Source: Datisca glomerata (taxonomy: Eukaryota; Streptophyta; Magnoliopsida; Cucurbitales; Datiscaceae). Taken from it: DNA of 64,000 nt. Positions 21,981 through 31,803 of the stretch are shown one piece after another. How positions within the stretch are numbered: position 1 is the first letter of the stretch; each line of letters starts with the position of its first letter. The position numbers and the translations under genes are program-made. The stretch covers positions 186,001 to 250,000 of the forward strand of contig QANY01005826.1 of NCBI GenBank assembly GCA_003255025.1, read 5' to 3'. The notes under the pieces were generated by a model. The model did not search any database. It saw only the letters and a program-made list of their open reading frames with translations, and was not told the DNA's origin.

Positions 21981-22188
21981 TGTTGAAATGTAATTTTCCT
22001 TTCTTTCATTGAGTTGTAGTATTTACAATATATAACCGAGTCTAGGCATAATTATAGGAGAGATTTATAATGTAATAAATTGGTGATTACAAAATCAAAA
22101 TTGATCAAACTCTAGCGAAATTCAAATTTAAAATAGTGTTGATGATGTGATTTGAATGGTGAACTGATTTTGTCGAATGGATTTAATA
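21981..22188 (-). repeat. 5' LTR of copia element
   Basis: The inner edge is fixed by the PBS. The outer edge is inferred from alignment with the 3' LTR (GGATTTAATA versus TTGATTTAACA). The two LTRs differ by several substitutions and small indels. Confidence 0.8.
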
Positions 22189-22520
22189 AGTATGCTTTCT
22201 AGTTTTTAACTTATTTCTCGTTTTCTTTTAGGCTTTGGAACAATCTCAAATCATGAATATTTATTTTTTGAGGTTTGCTTGTGATATTTTAAAATTGGAT
22301 TTTAGGATGATGGGTGGGGAACCACAAATTTGAAGATGGCTTCAAATGCCTTTGGTAGGAAATTTCCAAATCTACAAATCACTAGTTAATGAAGACAACG
22401 AAAATGCAGCAGTGAAAATTCCATCCTAAAGCTATAATAATCGTGTTGATGCTCAAGGAAATGAGAAGGTTTTCAGGGAAAGTTCAGCGAGAGGCGAGAT
22501 AAAATGGAAGACTAAAACAG
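22189..22520. other. Unannotated spacer
   Basis: AT-rich with no supported gene. It separates the copia element from the MITE at 22,521. Confidence 0.35.
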
Positions 22521-22749
22521 GAGCATTAGAGGTGCAGGCCACAATGTGACCTAGGTCCCATGTACCAAAGTTATGATCCATTAATTTAGATTTGAATTGA
22601 TGTGATTTGTTGAAAACATAAATAAAAAATAAATTTATATTTTATTTTTTATAAATCAAAACAGATCCGGACCGTTGATTTATCCATCTAACGGATACGA
22701 GTACCGGCCACAATGTGGTCGACTGGTCGGTACTCCTAATAATTACTCA
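22521..22749. mobile_element. Candidate 229-bp MITE with 8-bp target duplication
   Basis: TAAAACAG lies on both sides (22,513-22,520 and 22,750-22,757). The left end GAGCATTAGAGGTGC and the reverse complement of the right end (TGAGTAATTATTAGGAGTACC) are imperfect terminal repeats. Inside, GGCCACAATGTG occurs twice in direct orientation near both ends. Size and an 8-bp duplication suggest a hAT-type non-autonomous element. The terminal repeats are weak, so this remains a candidate. Confidence 0.5.
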
Positions 22750-22789
22750 TAAAACAGAGATGAAAGAGAAGGGCAGACGTCTCGAGGAG

Positions 22790-22930
22790 TATTGAGTACT
22801 CCGGTTTCTAAGGAGGTGTGAGTGTATTTACTTAAAAACGACATGGGGGTATTAGTGGTATTTTTAAATCTCGAGGAGGTGTGAGTGTCATTTAATGAAA
22901 CTTCAAAGGGCATTAGTGTAATTTTTCTTT
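22790..22930. repeat. Dispersed repeat, inverted relative to 7,140-7,240
   Basis: GAGGAGGTGTGAGTG, TTTAAATCTCGAGGAGG and ACTTAAAAACGACATG match, as reverse complement, CTCACACCCTCTCTAGG and ATCGTTTTTAAGTA at 7,140-7,240. It is a non-coding repeat of unknown class. Confidence 0.55.
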
Positions 22931-23757
22931 TTCATTTATTTTGGGGAAGGTGTAATGATTATTTTTCACAAATATGTCATTTTTTTCAACATGACATATT
23001 TGTGGTAATTACTTTAACTAATATTAGGCATTTTGTAATAAAAACAGTTGGGTTTCTGTAATAACTAATGTTAGAATTTGTTATTTTAAATAAGTAAGAT
23101 TACAAGTATAAATATTTTTGTTAATAAAAGAAATTAGTTTAAATAAAAAGAAAAATAATAAATAGTGTAAAATGTTATTAATGTTAGATGATGAATGGTA
23201 AAACGAAGTCATATAGAGAGAAGAGTAGAATTTTTTCTGCAGGTGATGTGCTATTCTTTAAAGAAGCAGGTTAATATGCAATGTTGATTAGATGGAGTGT
23301 TTTTTACGGAAAATTATGTTGTTACTGAAAATGAAGATGCAGACGACATGACAAATTTTTAGTGATGGGGTATATGATGTGATAGATTTTTTGAGACAGA
23401 TGATCTGGATTCATTATAAATGAAAAAAATAATAATTTTCTTTCAATTACTAGAATTTAAAAAAAAAATTTGTGCCCACGACATCCATGACCTGTGATAT
23501 AATACATGTTACACTCGGTTCTCATGACATCGCAACCGTGACACCACGAACACCATGACCGCAATTAAGCATGCCTGTAAGAGCCGTCTATTATTCTATT
23601 GTATGACTTAAATGACAAAATAACGATATTTGCTTATGAGATGAAGGCATCATGAGTGGCCAATTAATCGATCAGAAAGTAAAGATTAACGGCTGAGAAT
23701 CACCCAACTCAAATTTACTCAAATAGCCTATAACCCATACTATCAAATCACTTTCAT
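22931..23757. other. AT-rich upstream region of the membrane-protein gene
   Basis: No gene was seen. GACATATTTGTG and its complement occur as a small inverted pair near 22,965-23,005 (CACAAATATGTCA, then TGACATATTTGTG), a potential hairpin. The remainder would include the promoter of the gene at 23,768. Confidence 0.4.
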
Positions 23758-23758
23758 T

Positions 23759-23766
23759 ATAAATAT
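23759..23766 (+). promoter_or_regulatory. TATA box candidate just upstream of the first ATG
   Basis: TATAAATA ends one base before the ATG at 23,768. If it acts as a TATA box, transcription would start about 25-30 bp downstream, inside the long reading frame. Translation would then begin at the second in-frame ATG (23,858). Confidence 0.45.
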
Positions 23767-23767
23767 A

Positions 23768-24247
23768 ATGGGCCTTCCTGCAGCAACTTCCTCTTCAATT
23801 TGTGTCAATCAATCACACAATACAAGCCTTCATTGGGTGCCAATAAAAAGGCCATCAATGACCCATCATAGAAGCAGAACCAGCTCTATCTTTGATGCAT
23901 TCTCTCTTAATCCTCTGCCATACCCTGTTCTTCTAATTCTAGCAGTGATCTCAATCTTCCTTGGAATTTCATGGTACTTTTCCTATGAATCAGCCGTTGA
24001 AAGTGCTGGGGATCAAATGAATTTGATGCTTTTGGTCACACTCGTTGTGATACTGCTCATAGTTCGTTGGTTATCGTCTATGGAAAATCCAGATGGGTTA
24101 TTAGCCACGTCTCCGTGGGATCGGCGACGGCGGACGCACCACCTTCCGTCCGAAGGAAGCTCACCGTGGGGGGTGGCTGCTTTGATTGGATTGCTGCTGG
24201 TTTTGGTGCAATTCCATTCTATCTTCCGTGACAGCTGGTCCATTTAG
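23768..24247 (+). CDS. Small plant membrane protein with three predicted transmembrane segments (SPWG family), paralogue A
   Basis: An intact single-exon frame of 159 codons. Three hydrophobic segments lie at about residues 53-70 (VLLILAVISIFLGISWYF), 85-101 (NLMLLVTLVVILLIVRW) and 134-148. The conserved C-terminus reads SSPWGVAALIGLLLVL and ends in a charged/aromatic FRDSW tail. A basic RRRR stretch (about 119-122) precedes SPWG. The protein at 37,293-37,703 has the same layout and the matching SPWGIAVL and F(H)SKW tail, so the two are paralogues. I recognise it only as an unnamed plant membrane-protein type; no function is known to me. Start: a TATA-like box abuts the first ATG, so the real start may be Met31 (23,858), giving 129 residues beginning MTHHRSRTSS, close to the paralogue's length. 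No stop or frameshift is seen, and it looks functional. Confidence 0.8.
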   Translation: MGLPAATSSSICVNQSHNTSLHWVPIKRPSMTHHRSRTSSIFDAFSLNPLPYPVLLILAVISIFLGISWYFSYESAVESAGDQMNLMLLVTLVVILLIVRWLSSMENPDGLLATSPWDRRRRTHHLPSEGSSPWGVAALIGLLLVLVQFHSIFRDSWSI

Positions 24248-24950
24248 TTTAATACTTACTATGCTTGTTATATAAAGTTGGTTTGTTTGTGTTTTGGTTG
24301 GTAATTGGTATACTATAGACGTTTGATTACGTTTTTCTTTTTCTTTTTCTTTTTTTTACATCGTTATTCAAGTATGTGAACATATCGAGATTTTGAACAA
24401 ATCTTAATTAACATTATAATGATGTACTCGTTTACATATTATTTTATACATTATTTTTTATTAATAAGAGTAATTATACTGATCAAATTTAAATTATAAG
24501 TGATATTATGTCAATTTTAAAATAATTTATCATGTGTAAGTTAACTAATTGATAAATGATACACACTTTAATTAATAAAAATGTAATTTATAATTAAAAT
24601 TACTTAAGTAATTAAATATCCAGTTATAAATAAATGACATGACGCAAAAAATTACTACTCTCATGAAAATTGTAAATAATACCAAATGATGAGATTGTGT
24701 TTTGAGCAATATTTTTTTTGTCTTTTTAATGACAAGCACTCCTAAATAACCCCTCCGCCTTGTTTTGGTAATTGTGAGAGTAGCTGAAATTCAGATATTG
24801 CATTATGGAAACATGGATAATATTATCATGACCTAAAATATTTCACCACATAGATGCTGGATTATTATGATATTTAGATTGTATTTGGAGTCATCTGAGC
24901 TACATAAAATCAAGCAGATAGTAGGTTTTAATTATTTTTTAATTTTTTTA
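24248..24950. other. AT-rich downstream region
   Basis: 3' flank of the gene, with T-rich stretches and no further coding signal. It ends where the ACGT repeat array begins. Confidence 0.4.
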
Positions 24951-26145
24951 GGGTTCACCAAATACGTACTGAAGTTCATCAAATACGTAGTAGGATTCAC
25001 CAAATACGTAGTAGGGTTCACCAATTACGTAGTGAAGTTCACTAAATATGTACAAAAAATAATTCTTGAAGGAGTTCACCAATTACGTAGTGGGGTTCAC
25101 CAAATATGTACAAAGGAATAATTCTTGAAGGGGTTTACCAAATACGTACTGGGATTCACCAATTACGTAGTGGGGCTCACCAAATACGTAATAGGGTTCA
25201 CTAATTATGTAATAGAGTTGACCAAATATGTACAAAAGAATAATTCTTGGAGGGGTTCACCAATTACGTAGTGGGGTTCACCAACTACGTAGTGGAGTTC
25301 ACTAAATACGTATAAAAGAATAATTCTTTGAGGGGTTCATCAATTACGTACTGTGGTTCACCAATTACGTAGTGGGGTTCACCAATTACGTAGTGGGGTT
25401 CACCAATTATGTACAAAAGAATAATTCTTAGAGGGATTCACCAATTACGTAGTGAGGTTCATAAAATACGTACAAAATAATAATTCTTGGAGGGGTTCAC
25501 CATTTATGTATTAGGGTTCACCAATTACGTAGTGGGGTACACCAAATACTTACAAAAGAATAATTCTTGGAGGAGTTCACCAATTTCGTACTGGGTTCAC
25601 CAATTACGTAGTGGGGTTCACCAATTACGTACAAAAGAATAATTCTTAGAGGGGTTCACCAATTACGTATTGAGGTTCACCAATTACGTAGTGGGGTTCA
25701 TGAATTACGTAGTAGAGTTCACCAAATATGTATGAAAGAAGAATTCTTGGAGGGGTTCACCAATTACGTAGTGGGGTTCACCAAATATGTAGTGAGGTTC
25801 ACCAAATACGTACAAAAGAATAATTCTTGGAGAGGTTCACAAATTACGAACCGGAGTTCACCAATTACGTAGTGGGGTTCATCAAATACATACAAAAAAT
25901 AATTTTTGGAGGGATTCACCAATTACGTACTGGGGTTCACCAAATACGTAGTGGGGTTCACCAGATACGTACAAAAGAATAATTCTTGGAGGGGTTCACC
26001 AATTTTGTAATGAAGTTCACAAATTACGTAGTGGAGTTCATCAATTACGTAGTGTGGTTCACCAAATATGTAAAAAAATAATTCTTGGAGGGGTTCACCA
26101 ATTATGTACCGGGGTTCACCAATTACGTACTAGGGTTCACCAATC
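24951..26145 (+). repeat. ACGT-containing tandem array, forward arm (21-bp and 38-bp units)
   Basis: About 1.2 kb built from a 21-bp unit (TTCACCAATTACGTAGTG plus GGG) and a longer 38-bp unit. The 38-bp unit starts the same way (TTCACCAAATACGTAC) but continues AAAAGAATAATTCTTGGAGG before the next copy. Typically two or three short units are followed by one long unit, giving a higher-order period of roughly 80-100 bp. Almost every unit carries the palindrome TACGTA or a one-base variant. Two open frames cross parts of the array, but the 38-bp unit is not a multiple of three, so a continuous repeat protein is not encoded. Confidence 0.9.
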
Positions 26146-26404
26146 TATCCCGGCGGCTTCTTTAACCAATACCAGTAGTTTTAGGCCCAATGCCGGCGGT
26201 TTTGGTGCCCAATACAGCCAGTTTTGGGGGATCCTTGCATTTTTCCCTCTTTTTTGGCTGTTCTGTTATTTTTCGGTAATTTTGCATCAACACAATGGTT
26301 TTAGGACAATCTTATGACGGCTAAGAATGTATTCTTGATTATTTTATTATCATTTTACAACAAGTATCAAGTAAAATAATATTTCCCCACTATATTTTAA
26401 AAGA
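26146..26404. other. Spacer between the two arms of the ACGT array
   Basis: It begins with a degenerate GC-richer repeat: CCCGGCGGCTTCTTTAACC, CCAGTAGTTTTAGGCCCAA, GCCGGCGGTTTTGGTGCCC, a roughly 22-bp period repeated three or four times to about 26,230. The rest is AT-rich. Confidence 0.5.
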
Positions 26405-26818
26405 ACACCTCGAATAATGATTGATTTTGTACGTGAAATATTTTGGTGAACCCCTCGAAGAATGATTAAATTTGTACAAGAGATATTTTAGTGAATCCCT
26501 CGAATATGATTGATTTCGTACGTGAAATATTTTGGGAAACCTCTTGAAGAATGATTGATTTTGCACGTGAAATATTTTGGCCAACCCCTAAAAAATGATT
26601 GATTTTGTACGTGAAATATTTTGGTGAAACCCTCGAAGAATGATTGATTTTGTACGTGAAAGTATTTTGTGAACCCCTCGAAGAATGATTAATTTTGTAC
26701 GTGAAATTTTTTGGTGAACCCCTCGAAAAATGATTAATTTTGCTAGTGAAATATTTTGGTGAACCCTTTGAAAAGTGATTGATTTTGTACGTGAAATATT
26801 TTGGTAAATCCCTCAAGA
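26405..26818 (-). repeat. ACGT array, reverse arm (45-bp unit, about nine copies)
   Basis: The plus-strand unit is AATGATTGATTTTGTACGTG, then AAATATTTTGGTGAACCCCT, then CGAAG. Its reverse complement starts TTCACCAAAATATTTCACGT and ends TTCTTCGAGGGG, clearly the 38-bp unit of the forward arm with about seven extra bases. The arm is therefore an inverted, diverged relative of 24,951-26,145. Because 45 is a multiple of three, a minus-strand frame runs through most of the arm with a 15-residue repeat (KYFTYKINHSSRGSP). I treat this as a by-product of the period and not as evidence for a gene. Confidence 0.85.
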
Positions 26819-26826
26819 TTCCCTTT

Positions 26827-26985
26827 GTACCCGACTACGAAGTGGGATTCACTAAATACGTATAAATTAATAATTCTTGAATGTGTTCATCAAATTGATA
26901 CTGGGATTCACCAATTACGTAATGTGGTTCACCAAATACGTATAAAATAATAATTCTTGAAACAGGTACACCAAATACGTACAAC
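26827..26985 (+). repeat. ACGT array, short third arm in forward orientation
   Basis: Units ATTCACTAAATACGTATAA, ATTCACCAATTACGTAATG and TTCACCAAATACGTATAA, with AATAATTCTTGAA linkers, return to the orientation of the first arm. The overall order is forward, reverse, forward. Confidence 0.8.
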
Positions 26986-28049
26986 CTAATCGCCATACAT
27001 AATAGGTGAATCGCATATTTTTAGCCTCTAAACATTATCCTGAATGTGCTAATCGTATCGTCAAAGCCAAGAACTAGTTTTATGCCTCTAATAACTTGTT
27101 TTAGTCCCTAAACGCCATGTACAAATAGGCGATCGCCAGTCTCCCTCTCAATCACATTTTTTTACTCTTAATCGCCATTTATATAGCTCTAATCGTCATT
27201 CTTCACATTTTTCCTTAAAATTGGTATTTTTGTAATTATTTACCATACAATGAGAAAATCATCGATAAAAATAGAAAAAAACTTGTTATTTCAATGCAAA
27301 CATTTATGATACTCACTTAGTATGTGAAATTAGATTAGATTAATTAAGGATTCTCGATACAATTGAACACTTATTCATAAATTCGTTAAAAATTGGCATT
27401 CATAATGTTGTTGTGTTTTTGTGATAAGTATCAAGTGAGATGAGTTTTCACTATATATAATTATAGGTCGTGATGTTATGATGGTCAGTAAATCTTATTT
27501 ATCGATTTGACGAACACGTATAACCCTTAAGGTCAGATTCTATCTATAAATCGAACATATCCGCTAAAATTTTGAAACTGAATATTAAAATTTGAAATTT
27601 GAAATTTTAACCTTTAATTTTATAATTTATAACCCCATAAAATTTGGAAAACAACCTATTTACGTTTTAATTTATAAGCATATAAAAACCCTAGAAATTA
27701 AAAGAGATAAGAATTATGAAAAAAAACCCAAAATTAAGACCGAAAGCAGTTTCGGGCCTCTGAAGTACTTAAAATAGTATTTTTAGACCCGAATGTAGAT
27801 CTCTGAATAAGGTTCGATTTGATACCTTATGGTCCATATGGTTCCACTCGAGTCAAAAGTTACGTGTTCCGGAAGTTGACCTGCGCGTGCCACAATCCAA
27901 TAAGGAGTATTGAGACCAAACGCTTGTGCGTCTGGCGTTTGGGACACAATCCAGCAGGTCCCAAACGCTTGTCTTGAATGGTGACTCCCATGTAGTGATG
28001 GCGTTTAGGTCCCCATTATGGTGTTTGGCCCTACTTGTTTTGATATACT
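26986..28049. other. Unannotated region with short repeated motifs
   Basis: No gene. 26,985-27,200 repeats AATCGCCA/AATCGTCA-like words several times. 27,905-28,030 has CCAAACGC and its complement GCGTTTGG several times, including a possible hairpin (CCAAACGCTTGTGCG...GGCGTTTGG). Confidence 0.4.
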
Positions 28050-28870
28050 TATTTATTCACATGCACTTAGTCATATTTTTCACACTTAGACATAGATATT
28101 AATTTCACACAATTATACCTTTCATGTACTTGTAAATACTAGATCTCTCTCTCCCTCTCATAAAATTATGTCTTGCATTTATCATATTTTTCTTCTTAAA
28201 CATTACACATATAGTAATTTCATATATGCAAATTGTCATTTCCGTGACTTGATCATATTTTCACAAATTAGCTATTTTTAAACACTTAGTCAGTCATATT
28301 TTCATTCTCCACTTTTTCATTTTCACGTACTTGTTTTGATGGAACTTAACTGGTTTTACAGTTGGTCATTTTCACACACATATTCATTTTTATATTCTTA
28401 CCATTTTCATGTAGTTGTATTGAATCTCTTAGTCATTTTAACACACTTAAGCAATTTATATGCAAAAAGCCACTCACCAATGATACAAGCTCATTTTTTA
28501 CACTTAGTCATTTTAACACCCTTACTCATTTTCACACACTTGGTCATTTTCACACATTTTTATTTTCTTGACGTATTCATGTAGTTATTTTGAAACACTT
28601 AAGTCATTTTTACACACACGTAGCATCATTTTTACAGGCTCGATCATTTTAATTTTACTTAATCATTTTCATTTCTTCACTTAATATATACTCCCGTTTC
28701 AAACACTTAATGATTATACACACCTTTTAATTTTCATACAGTTAACTATTGTCACACACTTTACCTTATATAATTATATTTTACATTTATAATTTTCGCA
28801 CACTTGATCATGTTAAATTTACTTAGTCTTTTTAATTTATTCACTTAATATATACTCTTTGTAAAGGTCC
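28050..28870. repeat. Degenerate TCATTTTCACACACTT repeat
   Basis: TCATTTT(C/A)ACACACTTA-like words recur roughly every 20-35 bp throughout, with decayed spacing. Similar words occur again at 32,330-32,510. There is no coding potential beyond repeat-driven frames. Confidence 0.6.
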
Positions 28871-29053
28871 TTCCATTTCATCAATTCATATAAGGCATTA
28901 GTGAAGGCAGTACGCATGGTTGTTCTGTGGAGTAACATAATACTTTTTGTCTCAAAATTTCTAATTTGTCAATACAAACATTAACAATTTTCACTTATTG
29001 AATTTAGTACCACTACAATTGAATATTTCTTCTGATACAAATGCCTTCTAAAC

Positions 29054-31803
29054 TGTAACAACCCAAAAATTTAACTAAGTTTTAATTAAATTATTTTACC
29101 ACAAGCGTCACGGAAGCTTGCTCCATTATTATTTCCTTAAAACAAACTCACATTAAATAGGTTATTATATTATAAAGAAAATCAAATCCTCCATCAAAAT
29201 CCTAGTTACATAAATAGAAATCTTACTTAATAAAACGGTGAAGAACCCAAGAGTACGTATTTGAAGTGTTACGATTTAATTTAAATAAAACCCAACAGCA
29301 AAAAACTAATTTTGTGAACTTTTAAATAGGACTCGATGACACTTGTCCGATGTCAGAGACTCTAGACCTCTTCAACAATAAACTCCCCATCACTATTATC
29401 ATCATCTAAAAATTTATAATAAAATAGAGTGAGTATATAAAAATATACTCAGTAAGTAAATATCACATATGTAAAACAGAGTAACGTTCATAGTTACATG
29501 CAAATCGTAGCACATGGATACTTTTCATATCATTCTTACAGAGTTCGCTGGCCAACTTCCATTAGAGTTCGTCACCACACCCAGAACATAGATCTATAAC
29601 GATATCGGGCTATACCGATCTTGGGCTCCCTCGACAGGGCCTTCTCCCTCACGGGTTTTTCACATGCGCCGTACATTACCCGTCAGTAATTGTTAGCTGT
29701 GAGGTAAGTATATGTAACCTTTCTCACAAGTACTACTCTGCACCTTCGAGGAGATGGGACCATTTGCGCTAACGTATTCCCACAAAACTAACTAAAGCAT
29801 ATAATAGAGACATTTTCCCTAAGGATTAGGCAAGCATAGATTTTTCCCAAAGGACAAGGCAAACAGAGTATAATGGTGGGCACGTGACTCTAATGGCACA
29901 TAATTAATTCTTCATGCATTCATTTAACATTTATTATTAGCTTTCAACATATATTAACTCATCAGACATACAATATAATAAAACACATCAGCACCATAAT
30001 TGAACAATGTTATGAAGAAAGAAGCATCATAGTACACTATACATCATAAAACATAAACATAACTCTATTATAAATTTTTCCTCCATATATTGCAAACAAT
30101 TACATACAAATATCTCACTTACCTTATATACCTCTGTAAGTTCCTAAAGTTCAATTCCTGAAAGTATAAATTAGAAAAAATTTATTCTTAGATGTTTTCA
30201 AACACTAACGAAAGAATAACAGTTTGGATTTATGGATTTGAAAATTCATTATATATTATACCGAAAATGAAAAAAATTACAAAAATCAGTTCTAAACGTT
30301 AATAAATGTCTCATAGTTCTTGATTGAAAAGTTTGTAATTTTTTGAAAGTATTTTCATATTGAAAAATCGTCATTAACTAGGTCTGTCTGGCAGTAAAAT
30401 GAAATTCCGATATAAAAGTTTAACTTATCATTTAAAATATTATATCATACCTAAAAATTATAAAAATTTACAGAAATATATTTACATATGATAAAAACCA
30501 CTGTAAAATATTTGGGCCAAAATGATGTAATGTATGCCGAAGCCATGAAGATGAAGTGGTATGCCCCTAATATTTAGGTTTCTGAAGAAGATTTGAACAA
30601 ATGTTTTCACCATGCAAATAATCTTTTAAAATTCCGAAATTTTTACAGAAGTACTTTTATTGTCTTATAAGGTTTCAAAAATATTTTCAGAATTTTTATC
30701 AAAAACTTCATAGTAAACAAAAATCGTTTCATCTGTACTGTCAGAATATTCATTGAAAATATATAACAACGATTAAATCTAAAGAAACACTAACCATATT
30801 TTTTAAACTCTATATTATATGACATTAAACCGATACAATTCTATATGTGTATAATTAAGATGAAGAGAAAATAAGTTTACCAGATAATGGTAGGAAGAAT
30901 TGATAGTGATTTGCTACGGAATCAATGAACGGTGATGAAGCAACCATGGAATAGAAACAGAGACCAGAGAATGTAGTTTAAAAAAAACTGAAATTGAAGA
31001 ATACATTTTTTTCAGAGAGTGATTAATTAGCATAAGAGATCAAAGAGACAATATTTAAGAAAAGAGAATGAAGAAGAAGGAAATGTTTATCGGAGATCAA
31101 CTTTAATAGATTGACAAAAGTGAGAGGAAGGAGTTAGAGTAGATGCTTAGCGTCAAGAAAGAAGAAATTGAACGAGAGAGAGGGGGACGTGTTTGCTGCT
31201 TGAGAGAGAAGAGTAGTAGTAGTTACAATGGAAGTGAGAGAGAGAAAAACAAAATGAACATGCAAAGTGAGGTTTAATCCAATAAACTTCAATTAACTTC
31301 CACATAATGATTTCTTTATTTGTGTGCTTATAAATATATATGTGTGTTAAACAAAATGAATAAAATATTAATAAAATGACTTCTTAAAAACGTGATTTTC
31401 TTGTTAGAAAAAAGGGTAAGTTCAATCTAAGATGTGGTACTATCACCGTTGAGATTTTTGACAATATTTGGATAAGGATAAAATCTAAAATCTGATTTTT
31501 TTATTTACCATATTTTATGTAAAGTGTGTTTGAGAATTCAAATTCAGCACAAACAAACAATGTTTTCAATTTGCAATAAACATTTAGTTTATCTTGTTTC
31601 TACATAAAACTTGTAATATGATCAATATATAATTCTACAGCTACTACAAACATTATGTTAACAACAAAACAATAATATATAGGCCGTATAAGAATGCATA
31701 TACTATAGCCGCTTAAACTAGAGCAATATTAATCAAAGTAATTATGAAATAACAAAACAATGTTAACTAGCTAGTATACTAACTAGAAAAGTCAGGTCTT
31801 ACA
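29054..31803 (-). mobile_element. Solo LTR of a gypsy-type retrotransposon, 2.75 kb, with perfect 5-bp target duplication
   Basis: TAAAC flanks both sides (29,049-29,053 and 31,804-31,808). On the minus strand the element starts TGTAAGACCTGACTTTTC and ends TTTTTGGGTTGTTACA, giving inverted ends TGTAA...TTACA. A TATA-like TATATTTATAAG on the minus strand near 31,328-31,342 precedes a GA-poor leader. No gag, pol, PBS or PPT lies inside or next to it. Long LTRs with these ends are known in Tekay/Del-type chromoviruses; this lineage assignment is from memory. It is read as the product of LTR-LTR recombination. Confidence 0.75.

Larger units (their letters stand above)
17334..22188 (-). mobile_element. 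Ty1/copia LTR retrotransposon, full structure but defective
   Basis: A minus-strand element of about 4.9 kb with short LTRs (208 and 214 bp). In its own direction: 5' LTR (21,981-22,188), PBS TGGTATCAGCCTAGG (21,966-21,980, initiator-Met type), gag (20,831-21,818), protease with DTG, integrase, SH3-like domain, RT with YVDD, RNase H, PPT (TTTGAGGGAGGG) and 3' LTR (17,334-17,547). Domain order PR-IN-RT-RH defines copia. The RT wording (LLKNQTWTLVPLSSSQNTVG) resembles RE1-type plant elements, a recognition from memory rather than a search result. The LTR terminal dinucleotides are mutated and I see no clear 5-bp target duplication (AGAAC versus AGTAT). Confidence 0.85.

Noticed and set aside
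17329..22193. Target duplication for the 17,334-22,188 copia element
   Set aside because: The flanks AGAAC and AGTAT match at only two positions. TATG(T/C)(A/T)TTCTAG-like words near both sides were also considered but are not adjacent to the LTR ends.
24867..25121. Open frame with repeated FTKYVVG-type peptides
   Set aside because: It is produced by the 21-bp repeat and is broken by each 38-bp unit. It is repeat sequence, not a gene.
26054..26317. 87-codon open frame at the end of the forward array arm
   Set aside because: It begins in the repeat and runs into the GC-richer spacer repeat. No domain, and repeat-driven.
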